In this document: positions 1 to 11,835 of the stretch, one piece after another
How positions within the stretch are numbered: the stretch's first letter is position 1
Layout of the letters: each line of letters begins with the position of its first letter
Source: Parascedosporium putredinis
Taxonomy: Eukaryota; Ascomycota; Sordariomycetes; Microascales; Microascaceae
Direction: 5' to 3'
DNA: 64,000 bases
Assembly: GCA_949357655.1 (NCBI GenBank)
Contig: CASHTG010000019.1
Coordinates: 1,364,001-1,428,000 of the forward strand
The notes under the pieces: model-generated
The model's input: the letters and a program-made list of their open reading frames with translations, nothing else
Database searches by the model: none
What the model was told of the DNA's origin: nothing
Made by a program: the position numbers and the translations under genes

Positions 1-1
1 A

Positions 2-757
2 GATGCTGCCTCCTCTCACCCCCGCTGTAAAATTGAGGGCCCCTTCCCGAGCGCCACCCTCGGTATCTCCCAACACAAACCTTCGAATCCACCGCGACAA
101 AGTTCAAAGCATGCTCCAATCCCCCTCCGCAAGATGAATGGGCTTTTCGACGACAATAACCTGCCCTGGAGCCCGGCCTTTAAGCTTGATGACCATCTCT
201 TTGGAGGGTTTGACGGCTCCCTTGAGAACACCGACTTCAACATCTTCCAGGATGCCGGCGACGACGTCTTCAACGACCTGGTGAACTTTGACCACAGCTC
301 CCCTCTTAAGCGCACGGCGAGAAGGTCAAGGATGGACCGTTCGCAATCCACTAGCGCCATCACCACGATGACGAGCTTTGACCTCAGCTCGAGCAAGACC
401 CTCGACGTTCCTACCCTCAAGGTCTGGGAGGATGCCACGGCTGGGCCTCTCGACACACCCAGCCGCGCTTTCGAGGGTCTTAGCTCTCCCTCGAAGCATC
501 TGCTAGGGTCCCCCTCTCCCTTGATGCAGTCTCCCAGCAAGTTGCCTGCAAACCTCGCCATGGTTCCCGCGGAAGGAGACTGGAGTGCCTTGGCCTTTGA
601 CCCTGCCGACTTCATCCTGGAATCCCAGGAATGCGCCGGTGTTGATATCCTTCAGGGCTTCGCCAAGATTGGTTCTGGATCTCAAAGCACGGCACCTCGA
701 AACGCGAGGTCCGGCTCGAAGCCAGGGATTTCAAGGTACTATTCTTCGGCGTTTTAA
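2..757 (+). CDS. Probable forkhead transcription factor, C-terminal part (5' cut)
   Basis: The frame is open from the first bases of the window to a TAA at 757, so about 251 C-terminal residues of a longer protein are present; the ATG at 134 is internal. The visible part is acidic, Ser/Pro-rich and low in complexity, with short blocks such as LPWSPAFKLDD, IFQDAGDDVF, SPSKHLLGSPSP and VDILQGFAKIG. I associate these with the C-terminal tails of fungal Fkh/Sep1-type cell-cycle forkhead proteins. No DNA-binding domain is visible because it would lie upstream of the window. SP/TP dipeptides fit CDK-type phosphorylation (inference). The family call rests on remembered tail motifs only, so another Ser/Pro-rich nuclear protein is possible. 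Confidence 0.45.
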   Translation, partial: DAASSHPRCKIEGPFPSATLGISQHKPSNPPRQSSKHAPIPLRKMNGLFDDNNLPWSPAFKLDDHLFGGFDGSLENTDFNIFQDAGDDVFNDLVNFDHSSPLKRTARRSRMDRSQSTSAITTMTSFDLSSSKTLDVPTLKVWEDATAGPLDTPSRAFEGLSSPSKHLLGSPSPLMQSPSKLPANLAMVPAEGDWSALAFDPADFILESQECAGVDILQGFAKIGSGSQSTAPRNARSGSKPGISRYYSSAF

Positions 758-2518
758 CGCTGCACGGAACACAGACGCGCGGCTACTCATTTTTCCCCAC
801 AACACCACTTCTCCCGACGCCTGACTTCGATAATGTGAGGGGCTAGCGGTTTATTTCACAACACCTGAGAGATATCCTTTCCTTATTCCTTTTTATTTCA
901 CGAGTTTATGATGCTACGACGATGGACACACAACACAATACACACACGACACACACTACACCGCAAACATTACACAATGCGCACACACCAAACTTCATGG
1001 AACCCCTAGACTCTGCACCGCGGTTCGCTTCGTCTACCATGATGCAGTTGAACCGTGAAGAGTACTAGAGGGCTGGGTTTGGGCTTGAAAATGAATGTTG
1101 AAAGGAGGATACGGAAATGCTTATTCTGGAATGCATAGAATTTATTGTCTGCTAAGCAATGCTGGGCGACCCAAGGCCATCTCTTCAGGGACGCATGGCT
1201 GTGGGTCAGCTACGCCGGCTTGTTTTCCTTTTCCTTTGTCTACGGGTAGTTTCCTAGTCTCTAATGGGGGTTTGGGATCTCTTGGGGGTCTCTTGGCCAT
1301 GCTTTTGGCGTTTTGCGTTGTGTTTCGCCAGCACACTCTGCATGCCGTCTTGTCTTTCCTAGTTTTCCAAGGTCTGGTTTCTCTGTTTGACTTCTTGTTT
1401 CTGTTCATACTTTGTCTCTGTCTAGTTTAAAAGGTTCTTGTTAGGTTTGAAAGGGGCAACAGCTTTACATGGGAAACATCTTGGGCTTCTTTGTTTCTGC
1501 CTGTAATAGCTTGTCATTCTCTCAAATAAAACAGAACCTCGACGGGTTATTCACTTGTTATGATAAATGATCAACGACCTTAAGGGTATATCCTCTACCT
1601 TGTCCTTGTCAGTGTGATTGTTAACAGCCTTGGCTAATAGCTCAAGGGGGTAGTACTATATTACCAAGTAAAACGTGGATGGTCCTTCGACCTTGCTAGG
1701 TCTTGCCTTGTTCTTGTTCTCTTCGCGTTTTTTCCCCTCGCCCCCATCTCCTATCTCATCCCTAATCTTTGATACCGTGTCTAGGCATCTCCTCGAGTTC
1801 TCTGATAGACCTTTACGCCTATAATAGCTACCATTGCTGCTCCCCTTCTCACCATAGGTTAATGGAAACCGTGTTCAAGTGGAAAATGAGCTAGATCATG
1901 GGTATCATGCTTGTATTCATGGAACAGGAGAGAAAGACTATATCTGTCTAGAGTAACCCCAGCGCAAGCCAGTGATTCAGGTAGGCTACGTGAGTGCTGT
2001 TCGAGAGGATGGAGGGATTGCTTCAAAGCGATGCTGCTTCAGTAAACCAATGGACAAGGACTGTGGCCACCTAGGGTAGGTGACGCCGTTGTTCCACGAG
2101 AGCTAGGTTGGTCTGTAAGCAAGAAGCCGGGGCGGAAGAAAAAAGGATGATGGAAAAGAAAAAAAAAAAGAACAAGAAATGAATATAAACTCCAATCCCA
2201 GCCCGAACAAGTCCCGGAGAAAGCAAATAAACAGCAGATCCAGTGTATCCTCGAGCCCGCCACGGGCCTCCATGCCAGCATCGAGCTCCGAGCGCGCAGC
2301 TCACTAGACATTAGCTCGTGCTTTGTGGTGCAGAGGGGCGGGAAGAGAAGATCCATGTGGCTAGCGGGTCCAGCATAGCGAACCTCCTCTTGGGCCTCAA
2401 AATTAGTGATCGCAACTGGTCGTCTATACGGCTTTGGTATTTGAATTTCGTTTAGTATATGTATGGTTTTGAAGTTCGTTCCGCACAAAACAGCCCGGAT
2501 GGGAGCGGGAAAACAGCG
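758..2518. other. Intergenic region, 3' flanks of two convergent genes
   Basis: No credible gene is seen. It should hold the 3' UTRs of the forkhead-like gene and of ATG101, which converge here. It contains AATAAA-like runs around 1524-1530, CA-rich simple sequence near 920-990 and an A-rich tract near 2155-2170. Short open frames (for example 1095-1430 on the plus strand) have no codon bias or recognisable motif. Confidence 0.6.
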
Positions 2519-3430
2519 CTAGTATATTCCCATCCGGGCTGCCCACCCAGCCTCTTTTTGGTTGACGGTGATCTGATAGGGAAACGGATTCCCACTCGTT
2601 GCGGTAATGGGAGGTATGTGATCTTTGTTGGCGTTGACGTATTTCATTATCTTTCGAACGGCGGCGAGTAAAGTTTGTTCCATCGCCTGACGAACCTTGG
2701 CTCGCTCTGCAAGGTACGCAAGTTAGTCAAATCACTTCACTCAACGTTCCCGCCCAGCGTTCCGCATGGAGTGGAGGTCTCCACGTACCATTCTCGGTCT
2801 TAGGCTCTGCAACGGTAACCTTGATAGTCCAACATTCCCAGCACACCTCCTCCTCCCCTCTCACAATCCACGCCTTTCTCCGTTTCCGCTCCGAGAACTT
2901 TACTGAGATTTGGCCTCGCCCACCGCCGCCTTGTGCCCCTGCTGCTGTGCCAACCCCGGCCCGGCCACCAAGACCGGGTGATCCAGGAACGGGCGCGTGG
3001 TGCTGTTGGGCGATTGTGTTGCGCTCGGCATCAAGTTGGCGTTCGAGGAGGGCGGCGCGCTGTTCGATGAGGGTTTCGAGCTCGACGTCATCGATATATG
3101 GTAGAGAGAGAGATAGGACAGGTCGAGTCTGTGGAGTGATGAGGGGAAAGTATCGGTGAAAGAAGATGGTATGTAAGATGCCTGAGCAACAAAGTAAGGT
3201 CTGGTCAGCAAATAAAAGGTGCTGTGCGAAGGAACCACTGGTCCTCTCTCCTCGGGTCCTGCCTCCTGCGTCCGTGGCTGCGGACCCCGCATGAACGGAG
3301 GGGTTCACCGGAGACGGCGGAGGTTCTACTAGAAGTACTGGGGAAAGGGTTTACCTTTGACCACCTCTTTGACGGAAGCCGGGTCGGCAAAGGCCTCGAG
3401 GATAAACTCGGGCGGCCCTCGCTGCTCCAT
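2519..3430 (-). CDS. ATG101: Autophagy-related protein 101 (Atg101)
   Basis: HORMA-fold subunit of the Atg1 kinase complex. It partners Atg13 and stabilises it at the phagophore assembly site in fungi that lack Atg31 and Atg29. There are three exons: 3430-3355, 3181-2789 and 2706-2519. The introns (3354-3182 and 2788-2707) begin GTAAAC and GTACGT and end CAG. The spliced frame is continuous and gives about 218 residues, the usual family length. Diagnostic stretches are PPEFILEAFADP, GILHTIFFHRYFP (across the first junction), YIDDVELETLIEQ, KAWIVRGEEEVCWECW and DHIPPIT near the C-terminus. A Gly/Ala/Pro-rich insert (about residues 70-105) separates the two halves of the domain. The start is the Met before EQRGPPEF; an in-frame ATG at 3502 would add 24 residues. 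This gene shows no frame break. Confidence 0.93.
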
Positions 3431-4664
3431 GTTGGCGCGGGGGATATCGGGGAGGTAGGCCACGATGTTATGGATGTTCCAGTTGGAACCTGCCTCGGTC
3501 ATGGTGAGGAGGCACCAAGTTTGGGTGGAGAGGTAAGGGCGAAAAACGTGGCCGCAGGTAGTGGAAAGCGTCGGCTTCCTAAATCCTTGAATCTTCTTCC
3601 ACCCTCTAGAGTTTCTGTTCTCCGAAGAAGCCTCGAGTTTATCCCTGATGAGAGGGCCAAGGGTGAGGTGTGCTCTAAAGGGGGGCGTGTGTGTGGGCGG
3701 GTGGCGTGGGAATTCGATTTTGACTTGATAAGCCCGTCAATCCTGTTGGACAGGGTGAGGGGCAGAAATCCCCGCCATTCTCATCATACGTAATAGGGAG
3801 CTGATTGAGGTATGAGGATGGGGTGGACGTGTATGGGTACAGTGTAAAAGGCCCACAAAACGAGCTCGCTCTGCATTCCCTGATAAAACACGGGGATGGC
3901 AAAGAGGCCTGGGAATCAAGGGGCTGGGAATTTCACGTGATGCATTGAGATGAACTGGACTTCCGTAACGTGTGTCGAAAAGCTATGACATCTTGAACCG
4001 TTGGCTTGCTGGCCACCGGCGTCTAATGGAATCTTGGGCCAAGGGCCATTAAGGAAGCACAATTGAAAGACTTTGCGGCCACGGTCGGCTTTTCGAGATG
4101 TGGGAGGTCTGAATCAAGCTAACCCGACCAGACTGTTGAAATCCGGGGCAGAGCTCACTGTCGTCCTTGAGGAGAGAGTGGGACAGCGGGTGCTCCAGGT
4201 GTTGAGCTTGCTTGGCTACTTTCGGCTCGGCATGTGGCGAACCTCTTGATCCTGGCGGTCTGATGAGTCAGCATGTTGCTACTAGGACGTGGGCTTGCAA
4301 CGAAGCCGGGTGCTCCACCCATTATAGAGTGGTATTAGCAGTAGGGTAGGTACGACTGCAGGCCTTGTAGAACTGCACCCATCCGATCAGGTCGAGCTGG
4401 GCCGAGGCACGGAAGGCACGCCCCATCACACTTTACCACATAGCTGGGAACCAGAAGCCGCGAGCTTTCCCATCTCCGCTTCCGCGACGAACTTTGTCTT
4501 GTCCTCCCTGGTTTTCATTATCCATTTCCCCCTACTGGCCTTCATCCTTTGTCGCCCGGGCTTCACGACTTCGCGTCCGTATTAAGAACAAGACCAGTCT
4601 CGCCAGCCCTCTTCTGCGGCTTCCCATCGAGAGGGATTCTCCACACCCCCACCCTCAACCAGCC
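3431..4664. other. Divergent promoter region between ATG101 and PEX3
   Basis: The two genes are transcribed away from each other, so this 1.2 kb should hold both promoters and 5' UTRs. Its PEX3-proximal end (about 4490-4660) is CT-rich, typical of fungal leaders. No further gene is seen; open frames here lack recognisable protein features. Confidence 0.55.
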
Positions 4665-6361
4665 ATGTTTGCCGCAACACGGCGCTGGTTCCGTCGAAAC
4701 CGCACACCCCTTGCGGTCGGCGTTGGTGTCGTTGGAGCTGGCTATGTCGTAACTCAATATGTCATCTCAAGAATCAATGATGCGCGTGCGCGCATGAGCA
4801 GCGATCGAATCGCCAAAGAAAAGTAAGCCTTCCCTTCACTCGTGCGCTCTCCTATCTCCTTCCCTTTCGCTTTTCCTATAATGTAGCTAACGGATAAATC
4901 TGCACCTTTCCTTCCAGCCTCCGACGACGATTCGAACAAAACCAGGAAGATTGCACGTTTACTGTGCTGGCATTACTCCCGACCGCGACACAACATATCC
5001 TCGAGATGATGGATACGGAAAGCATAACCTACGAGATCCAAACCCTCAAGGTAGCTAAGAATGCCACGGCCGGAGCGCCACCTAGCATTGCTGAGACAAG
5101 CTTGACGGATGAAGACGGGAAGAGCCTTGTCAGCCTGCAAAGCGAGAGTGGGGTGCACGCAAGTCAGATTGCGCTTCCTTCTCCAACAGCCGTTGCAGGT
5201 TCGACCGCGAATGAAGGGGCCCCTCAAGATGGCGGCGCGCAGGCGCAAAAGTCGAAAAAGACGAAGAGGCAACTGTGGGATGACTTGACAATTAGCTGTA
5301 AGTGGTCTCTGGTGGGCATCATGAATAGTGCGTCTTTCTAGGGAAGTGACTAACCATTGTGGGTAGCCGTATCGAGGGCTTTCACGCTTATCTACACTGT
5401 CGCCCTCCTCACCATGCTTACTCGAGTCCAACTGAACCTCCTCGGCCGCCGAAGCTACCTCTCGAGCGTCGTCAGCCTCGCTACTGGTTCCGCGCAAGCC
5501 ACCATCTCGCTCGAGGACAATGATGAGATCAACCCTGACCAGGTCTATGGCTCCGACTTCGAAATGAACCGCAAATACCTTACCTTTAGCTGGTGGCTCC
5601 TCAACAAGGGCTGGATCGGGATTATGCATCGTGTCGAAGCTGCTGTTAAGGAGGCTTTTGGTCATCTCAGCCCCCGTGACAACATGACTTTTGACACTTT
5701 CTCCGAATTGACTCTCAAGGTGCGCAAGATTGTTGAAGGCGCCACCCCGGAAGAGAGGTATCAGACCAAGTGGTTAGAATACGTTCTCCCCTAAGGATAT
5801 GGAGGAGACTGTCATCAAGGAGTCTGGCGTTATCGACAGCTCTGTTGGACCCACAATCCCCCTGCTCTCCGAAGGCTTCTAGATGAGACCGCCGATCTTG
5901 TCGAGTCCCCTTCATTTTCGCACGTCCTTACCCTCCTCCTCGACTCTGGATTCTCTTATCTCGTCGACGAGAAGGTGGCTACTCTTGCTTTCGAACAGAG
6001 CAACCCCACCGTCACCTCCACCATCGTCACCAGCGACTCTGAGCTTTCGCCCAAGAAGGCCATCCTCCTTCCCAAGATCCTTTCCGTTCTCACCCGTCAA
6101 GCCCACGTCATCGGTAACGGGATGCCCAACGAGTACCTGCGCGAGATGGAGCAGGTGGCTGATTTGGAGGCTTTTGCCGCTGTTGTGTACTCGAGCAACT
6201 GGGAGAATGAGATTATTGAGGATGGCGTGTTTGCGGAGCCCGCCGCCAAGGCTATGGATGAGCCCATTGCCGCAGAGACGACGGTCGAGCAGAGCATAGT
6301 GATGGTTGAGTCTCAAGCCTCTCTTGAGAGCGCCTGGGAGAAGGCAGTAGGAAGCAAATGA
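4665..6361 (+). CDS. PEX3: Peroxin-3 (Pex3), with two compensating frame breaks
   Basis: Peroxisomal membrane protein that docks the Pex19 import receptor and is needed for peroxisome membrane biogenesis. There are three exons: 4665-4822, 4918-5297 and 5367-6361. The N-terminus starts MFAATRRWFRRNRTPLAVG: basic residues followed by one hydrophobic anchor (about residues 17-38), then NLRRRFEQNQEDCTFTVLAL, as in the family. Downstream blocks include LTRVQLNLLGRRSYLSSVVS, FSWWLLNKGW and SELTLKVRKIVE. At 5788-5791 (CCCC, probably one extra C) the frame shifts after EYVLP. At about 5872-5880 it shifts back before LLDETADLVESPSF. The spliced frame is otherwise continuous to TGA at 6361. The breaks look like sequencing errors, since both flanks and the middle are clearly coding. 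Confidence 0.95.
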
Positions 6362-7380
6362 TGATTGACCGAATAATTTGGCAGACTGGAGACACGAGAA
6401 CCCCCTCCCCCTCTTCCTTCTCTGTGTCTCTCTCTTCCCTCCCATTTGATTCATCTCGTATTCAAGGCTAGACATGGGCCAATATACATACATAGGACGG
6501 TTGCATTTTTTTTTCAATTTTTTTTTTGCTTTGTTTTCTCCTTTGGGGATTCTGGAGATCTGGAGGCTGAGGAGGCGCGAAGGAGGGCAGGAAAGGAGGA
6601 CGGTGGCCTTTTCTACCCCGTCTTTTCCTCGCGCACTTTTCCTTGTCCCTTTCATTTACCTGTATGAGTAGGAGTAGAACCTAGACATTACATATGGCAT
6701 GGAGTGCGGACGGACTTTGCCCAGGGCGCGGTAACGTTATAAAACATCAATGTATGGCCTTTTTACGAGCCAATGTGCACCCCTACCTTGGGATCTTATT
6801 CGTACGCCCCTGTCTATTCGAAGCTATAGTCTCTTCCACCCATCAGCCCGGCCGTATCCCCGCCGACTGGACACAAGCCTAGTCATTTTCCCTCCTGCTA
6901 TATGTACTAGCATGATCTTTGGAGAGAGAGAGAGAGAGAGAGTGTGTGTGTGTGTGTGTGTGTGACCCACTGAGCCACTCCACGATGACCCTACATCGGG
7001 ATGAGAAGGGCGGAAAGACAAACTATGGGGTAGAATGTTTCCCAAACTCGTTCATGAACATGATTGCCGTCTATGTTTGTCGTCCTTGATACACCCATGA
7101 ATTGTTTTTGTTCCTGGTCATGGTTCTTGTCCGCCCGGTTCCCGCGCTGAACTCACTAGCGCAACTGTGCGGAACATAGGGAGCACACACGGGGTCACAA
7201 GCGCAAGCACTGAGGAATTCAATCAAGAATAAAAGTAACTTTTTTTATTAATGGAGAAGAGCTCCCTTGAAGAGAGCGCCTCTCTCAGCTCAAAGGGGAA
7301 AAAATGGGGGTCTTGAAGATTGTTCGCTCGGTGTGAAAAGTGAGATTAGTGTGAGCAGTACTCCAACAAATAACTAACCT
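6362..7380. other. PEX3 3' flank with simple repeats
   Basis: PEX3 3' UTR followed by intergenic sequence, with T-rich tracts near 6505-6535 and the GA/GT microsatellite at 6922-6964. No gene is seen before the tRNA. Confidence 0.6.
6922..6964. repeat. (GA)n-(GT)n compound microsatellite
   Basis: About ten GA units pass directly into about eleven GT units. It is a perfect compound dinucleotide repeat in intergenic DNA and a likely length-polymorphic site. Confidence 0.95.
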
Positions 7381-7453
7381 GCCCGGTTAGCTCAATCGGT
7401 AGAGCGTGAGACTCTTAATCTCAAGGCTGCGGGTTCGACCCCCGCATTGGGCT
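7381..7453 (+). tRNA. tRNA-Lys (anticodon CTT)
   Basis: A 73-nt cloverleaf without intron. The acceptor stem GCCCGGT pairs with ATTGGGC (two G-U pairs) and the discriminator base is T. The D-arm region contains AGCTCAATCGGTAGAGC. The anticodon stem TGAGA/TCTCA encloses loop CTCTTAA, giving anticodon CTT, which reads AAG. The T-arm GCGGG/CCCGC encloses TTCGACC, so the A/B boxes of the internal Pol III promoter are present. An eight-T run at 7494-7501 could serve as Pol III terminator, about 40 nt downstream. It stands alone between PEX3 and BET5. Confidence 0.95.
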
Positions 7454-8303
7454 CAATTCCCAATGAGCCTTCTCATGAAGGCACATCGAAATCTTTTTTT
7501 TCCCTTTTCTGCTTTTTGGAACAGCAGCAATGCCCCTAATTTTTTTCCTTCTCCCTTTTCTCCATATTCCTTCAGATTTACCTTCTTCCCCCTCTCCTTT
7601 GGGGGTGCTTGGGCAGGCACCATTAGTCAAGCCCAGCCGCCTATTTCGCCTTGGATGATTGTTGCTCCGCTACACGATATGAGGCCTAGCCAAGCTGAAG
7701 AATGAGCGTGCAGTGGGGGTAGAGATCGAGGAGAACATGTAAAATGTGGAGTCAGGTACATAAAGGGCGGATTGTTTGTAGGAAGAAGAAGAAAGGATCA
7801 GTATTAAGACTAGCATTCGAAGTGTAGATAGATGGCATGGTAGTCCCAAACCGCAGCCCAGGCACAGAACGGCTCTGGTCGAGATACCCTGGGGCATAGG
7901 CGGTGCTAGGGGAAGCCTGAGGTCTAGAGCAGAAGGTCTTCAGGGAGCTTGGCCGGGCGGCTGCGAGCCATTCTCGAAGTGAGCGTATTTGCGGCAGCTA
8001 TGGAGCGATATCTCAGCCTGGTACAACCGCCCGAAGCCGCAAGTTGTATGCAAGGTATGCCGCTGGCGATGACAAGAGCACTTATGGCGCCGCGTTTGTT
8101 TTTGCCATGGCTCATGATACCGGGCCAAGGCTCAAGAAGCCAGGGCATATCGTCCCATTGTTCCAGGGAAGTCCTCGGCCCACCATTCGGAAATGGCTCT
8201 TGCACTCACGCGATGAGCGAGACCATGGTCAACGCTCCCGTCTTAACAGTCGTGCTCGAGGTCGGGAGCGTGATATCTAAGAGGAATTTTCGGGAGATGC
8301 TTT
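7454..8303. other. Intergenic region between tRNA-Lys and BET5
   Basis: It holds the tRNA 3' flank with T runs and the 3' flank of BET5, which comes in from the right. Several open frames of 60-125 codons overlap in all phases around 7920-8320, but none shows a recognisable motif. Confidence 0.5.
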
Positions 8304-8971
8304 TCACATTAGGCTCCGGATGAACTGGTCCAGCCCTAGCTCAAAGAGCTCATTTCGCACACCAGCACCGCCCTTGTGCTCTACGGGGGCTAGAGGATTC
8401 TTGACAACTAATTGCGGAAAGAGATCGAGTTAGCGTCTCGTAGCCATGAGGCTCTGCTAGCCCAAAGCCTTGTAGACTCACCGTATTCAACCCATAAATT
8501 GATGTATATTTGGTGTAGCACATTCCGCATGCTCATGGAGCCCGTGTCGGTGAGCATGACGAATCGAAGGTTGGCGGGGTTTCGTAAAAGTGAAGCTTAT
8601 ACTGCCCGGTCCGGTAGGAGATGAATGCGTCATCGTCGCCGCCAAGCTTACGGACCATGTTGCGCAGGGAGAAGACGGTGCCGAAGATTAGCTTGGCATC
8701 GTCACTCGTAGCGATGACTGGAACGCGAGAGTTGGGCCGCGAGCCGGCAGCAGCTTCGGTGGGCGCCCATGACCTGGCATAGATGCATTCGGCTACGTGG
8801 ACAAAGAAGAGAGGGTGAGGGGGACGATGTTAGCTCAATGTACGCGCGGAATAGGGCCAAGGGATTCAGGGGCAAAGGAGGAGGAGGAGGAGGAGGAGGA
8901 GGAGAGGGGTTGAGCGGGTGGGCGGGGACCGTACTGTGCCTGTCGAATATGTAGAATGAGTAGACGGGCAT
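8304..8971 (-). CDS. BET5: TRAPP complex subunit Bet5/TRAPPC1, one frame break
   Basis: Small longin-fold core subunit of TRAPP, the tether and Ypt1/Rab1 exchange factor of ER-Golgi traffic. There are three exons: 8971-8935, 8792-8482 and 8407-8304, all with GT-AG introns. The start MPVYSFYIFDRH joins across intron 1 to TECIYARSW, the family signature. Later blocks are DAKLIFGTVFSLRNMVRKL, DAFISYRTGQYKLHFYETP, NVLHQIYINLWVEYVVKNP and ELFELGLDQFIRSL. With one base restored the protein is about 150 residues, as expected. The break lies in the C4 run (GGGG on the plus strand at 8576-8579) just after HFYETP; a fifth C restores ANLRFVMLTDTGS. Intron 1 (8934-8793) holds a GGA microsatellite. Confidence 0.93.
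8875..8905. repeat. (GGA)n microsatellite in BET5 intron 1
   Basis: About nine to ten consecutive GAG/GGA units on the plus strand, within the first intron of BET5. On the coding strand it forms a pyrimidine tract about 80 nt upstream of the acceptor. Confidence 0.9.
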
Positions 8972-11835
8972 GATGGCGGTCGAGGGATTGGCCCGCGTCT
9001 TTTGACAAGGGGAGATCCGGGGTTGGCCGTCGGGTGATGCGAAAGCTTGGGAGAGTGACGATGAGGTTGAGGAGTTGCGCGGGGGATTGGGAGTGGACAA
9101 CTCCAGGGGTTTGGGCCAGGTACACGCTGTCCGCGCGAAGCCTGACCAAATTGAGTTGAGCACTGGCCCCCAAGCTTTTAGCGGTGCAAGCTAGCAGTGC
9201 ACCGACAACGGCGGCAGCTCCTCAGTGCTCGAATGTTCTTTCAGGCGCCAGAAATCTATTCCAGGGTCAGGGCACTTGTGCCAGCCGTCAAATGTCAAGT
9301 GCCAGCCAACATATTGAAGTTACACCTCCTGACCCACTCAACAATGAGCACTGGGCCAGGCCAAGGCCGGGCACGGCTTGCCGCTACAAGTGCCCCGTCG
9401 TGCCGAGGAGCCAGTGCTCTCAGTCCAGCGGCCGATAAGGAATGGACGTCTAATAATAGGACCCCGACACCGAACGGTAAGAAGTGCAAGGAGGCAATTG
9501 ATCAAGATTCTCTCTCATTCTAGACTTGGAGTGGAGTTCGTGCTGTCAGATACTAGATGAATGGATATTGATAAGATGACCAAGGTTCCACAGGCCACCT
9601 CCACCTCCACCTCCACCAAAGTGACATCAGCAATCTTCGCTTGGGTGTACAGCCACACTGCTAGGCTGGGCTCTGCGGTCGGAGCAGGGCCTGCAATAGC
9701 AATGCGATTGATCAATCAAGGATCAATGATCCCATTCAAATGAAAGATGGATGGGGTCGATCCGATCTTGCGTTTGACCCGGCTTTGCCTTCAGCCCTAA
9801 AGGGCTTATGTCGGATCCACAGTGACCTCGGTCTTCTCCTTCATTGGGCCTCGATTCGTCCCCGTTGTTTTGGTGGGCGGCCGGAAGGAACGACAAATTC
9901 GTGAAGCTTCATTCAACATCCTCTAGACTCTCGTCTCCATGATGCCCAGGGTACTACGCCGCAACTTATCCCTCCAAACCATCGGTACAGGAGATGGGCC
10001 CAGGTCATCCTCATTTTCCCTCTTGTTTTCACTTTGATCTTTTCCTTGGATATCCCGTCCTTTTTTTTTCTTACCATGGCGAGATTCATTCGTATATCTG
10101 AAAATAGCTCATTTACCGAGGTACACGTAAGCGAGGTGGTGCCGGGGCAAGTCTAAGTGCCTATCATCATCAACAGGTTTCTTCTCTGGCACTCGCTTGA
10201 GGGCCCAATTCTCGCCCTCGCTGGGGTTTCCTGTTTTACAACTTGAGAAGACCGCCGCTCTGATGGCCCGGAACCTCTCTTTTCACCCTCTTTGCGTTTC
10301 CGCCCGAGTTCAGAGCCGCGGAACTCGTAATGGCAATGGCATGGAGACCGGCCTCTTCTACCTCATGGTCACCAAAATATTTGGTAGGACGTAGTGCAAA
10401 CGGTGCGGGTCGCCGGTTGCTCCCACGGAATTTGAGTGAGATCTCTCGTGGTCGGCCTGGCCGAGAGGCATGCATAAGGACAGTACGGCGATGGAGCCTC
10501 TCTGCCAACGTGATCACCTTGGCCTTGGCTGGATGGTAAGTGGTTCCGAAAGAGCCCCCATGTTCTTTCGTCTTGACGCTACAGCCGCGTCATTCTCGAT
10601 ATGCACCTCCCGCTCCGCTCTCCCAATGGGGGCCCTGGTTTATGATACCTGCTGGTCGGAAGCGGTCTGCACTAGGATAGGGCACTAGCTGAACAAAGGA
10701 GAGGGACCGTCTAAGGGAAGAGAAGAGGGGAAATGGGAGTGGGAATGGGGAGCGGGGAGGGGCACGCAAAACGAACTAGAGGAAAGGGGAAGGAGGAAAG
10801 AACAGTGAACATGAACAGAAACCATCAGCGAGCACTGCACCCGGTTCAGGGAATGGCGACGCAAAAGGTAGCAAAAAGCCAACGCGAATGCAACCGAGCC
10901 GGATTTCCATGTCATCTTGTTGTTTTCTCTCCTTTATTGCAAGGAAACGCAAAAACGGCCCGCATCGTCGAGCCACCCTCCCGAGAAGCCCACGTTCTTA
11001 CTCGTATAGCCGTCCACTCCCGTTGATTGATTCCATCTCCTCCTTGGCTGCCGGCACCAGCATAAGTACCAAACTCCCACTTGAGCAAGCTTTGCGGTGC
11101 CAAAAACCAGCAACGCGGATCTGTCGTTGCGTTTGTGGCGCCCCCTCCTTCTGCCTCTGCCCTTCCCTTTCCATGACTTAAATTATTTTGGCCGAGCTAT
11201 TGTCTCATCCTTCAGCCTTATCCCGCCTGCTCGTTTCAATCCCGCGGAAAGGACCCTCCCAAACGAAGCCAAACTAGAATTGGACTACTTCACACGCACC
11301 CACTTAGCCAAGCTTGTCACCCGAGCTCTGGTGCAAGCGCGGCCGGCAGTAAAGGGCTCCCTTTGTGACCCTTGCTTCCTGATTTCATGACAGGGCCAGC
11401 CTCGCTATAACCTTTTTTCCTTTCTTCTTTTCTTTCTCTCCCGTCCCCTGCTTTTCCACCGTCGCCTATTCCCATCGCAACCCTTTGCTTCACCTCTCTC
11501 CTCCCCCAGGACCTCCCGAGAGGCGACGAGAGAGAACGGGCCTAGTGATGGAAACACGAGTCATCCTCAGGCTCCTCACGTTTTCCCTGTTATAATTTTG
11601 GAGCATTGACGTTTTTCTCAGCCCGACCACTGTTCTCCTCCCTTCCCAACCTTGGAGGAAAGAGCAAGGGGCATCCCCCACCACACTACCCCGCCATTGA
11701 CCATTCCAACTTTTTTGCTGTGGATCTTGCTCGGCCTTGGTGACGCCAACGACCCCTTTGTGGTATCCCTCGTTTCTTTTGTCGACGCTCAATTGCGCGC
11801 TTTAAAATCACCGCCACTACTTTCGACTCCGAGCC
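8972..11835. other. Divergent intergenic region between BET5 and the CaMKK gene
   Basis: About 2.9 kb with the promoters of the two divergent genes. The stretch 11390-11830 is CT-rich and probably the 5' leader of the kinase gene. Open frames on both strands are short and have no recognisable domain. I see no tRNA or transposon remains. Confidence 0.5.

Noticed and set aside
1095..1430. 111-codon plus-strand open frame after the forkhead-like gene
   Set aside because: Phe/Leu/Cys-rich translation of T-rich 3' flank sequence with no conserved motif.
5780..5880. PEX3, RPL2 and other genes as true pseudogenes
   Set aside because: The breaks sit mostly in homopolymer runs, compensate each other and leave all conserved residues intact on both sides and in between. 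Decay would show wider damage.
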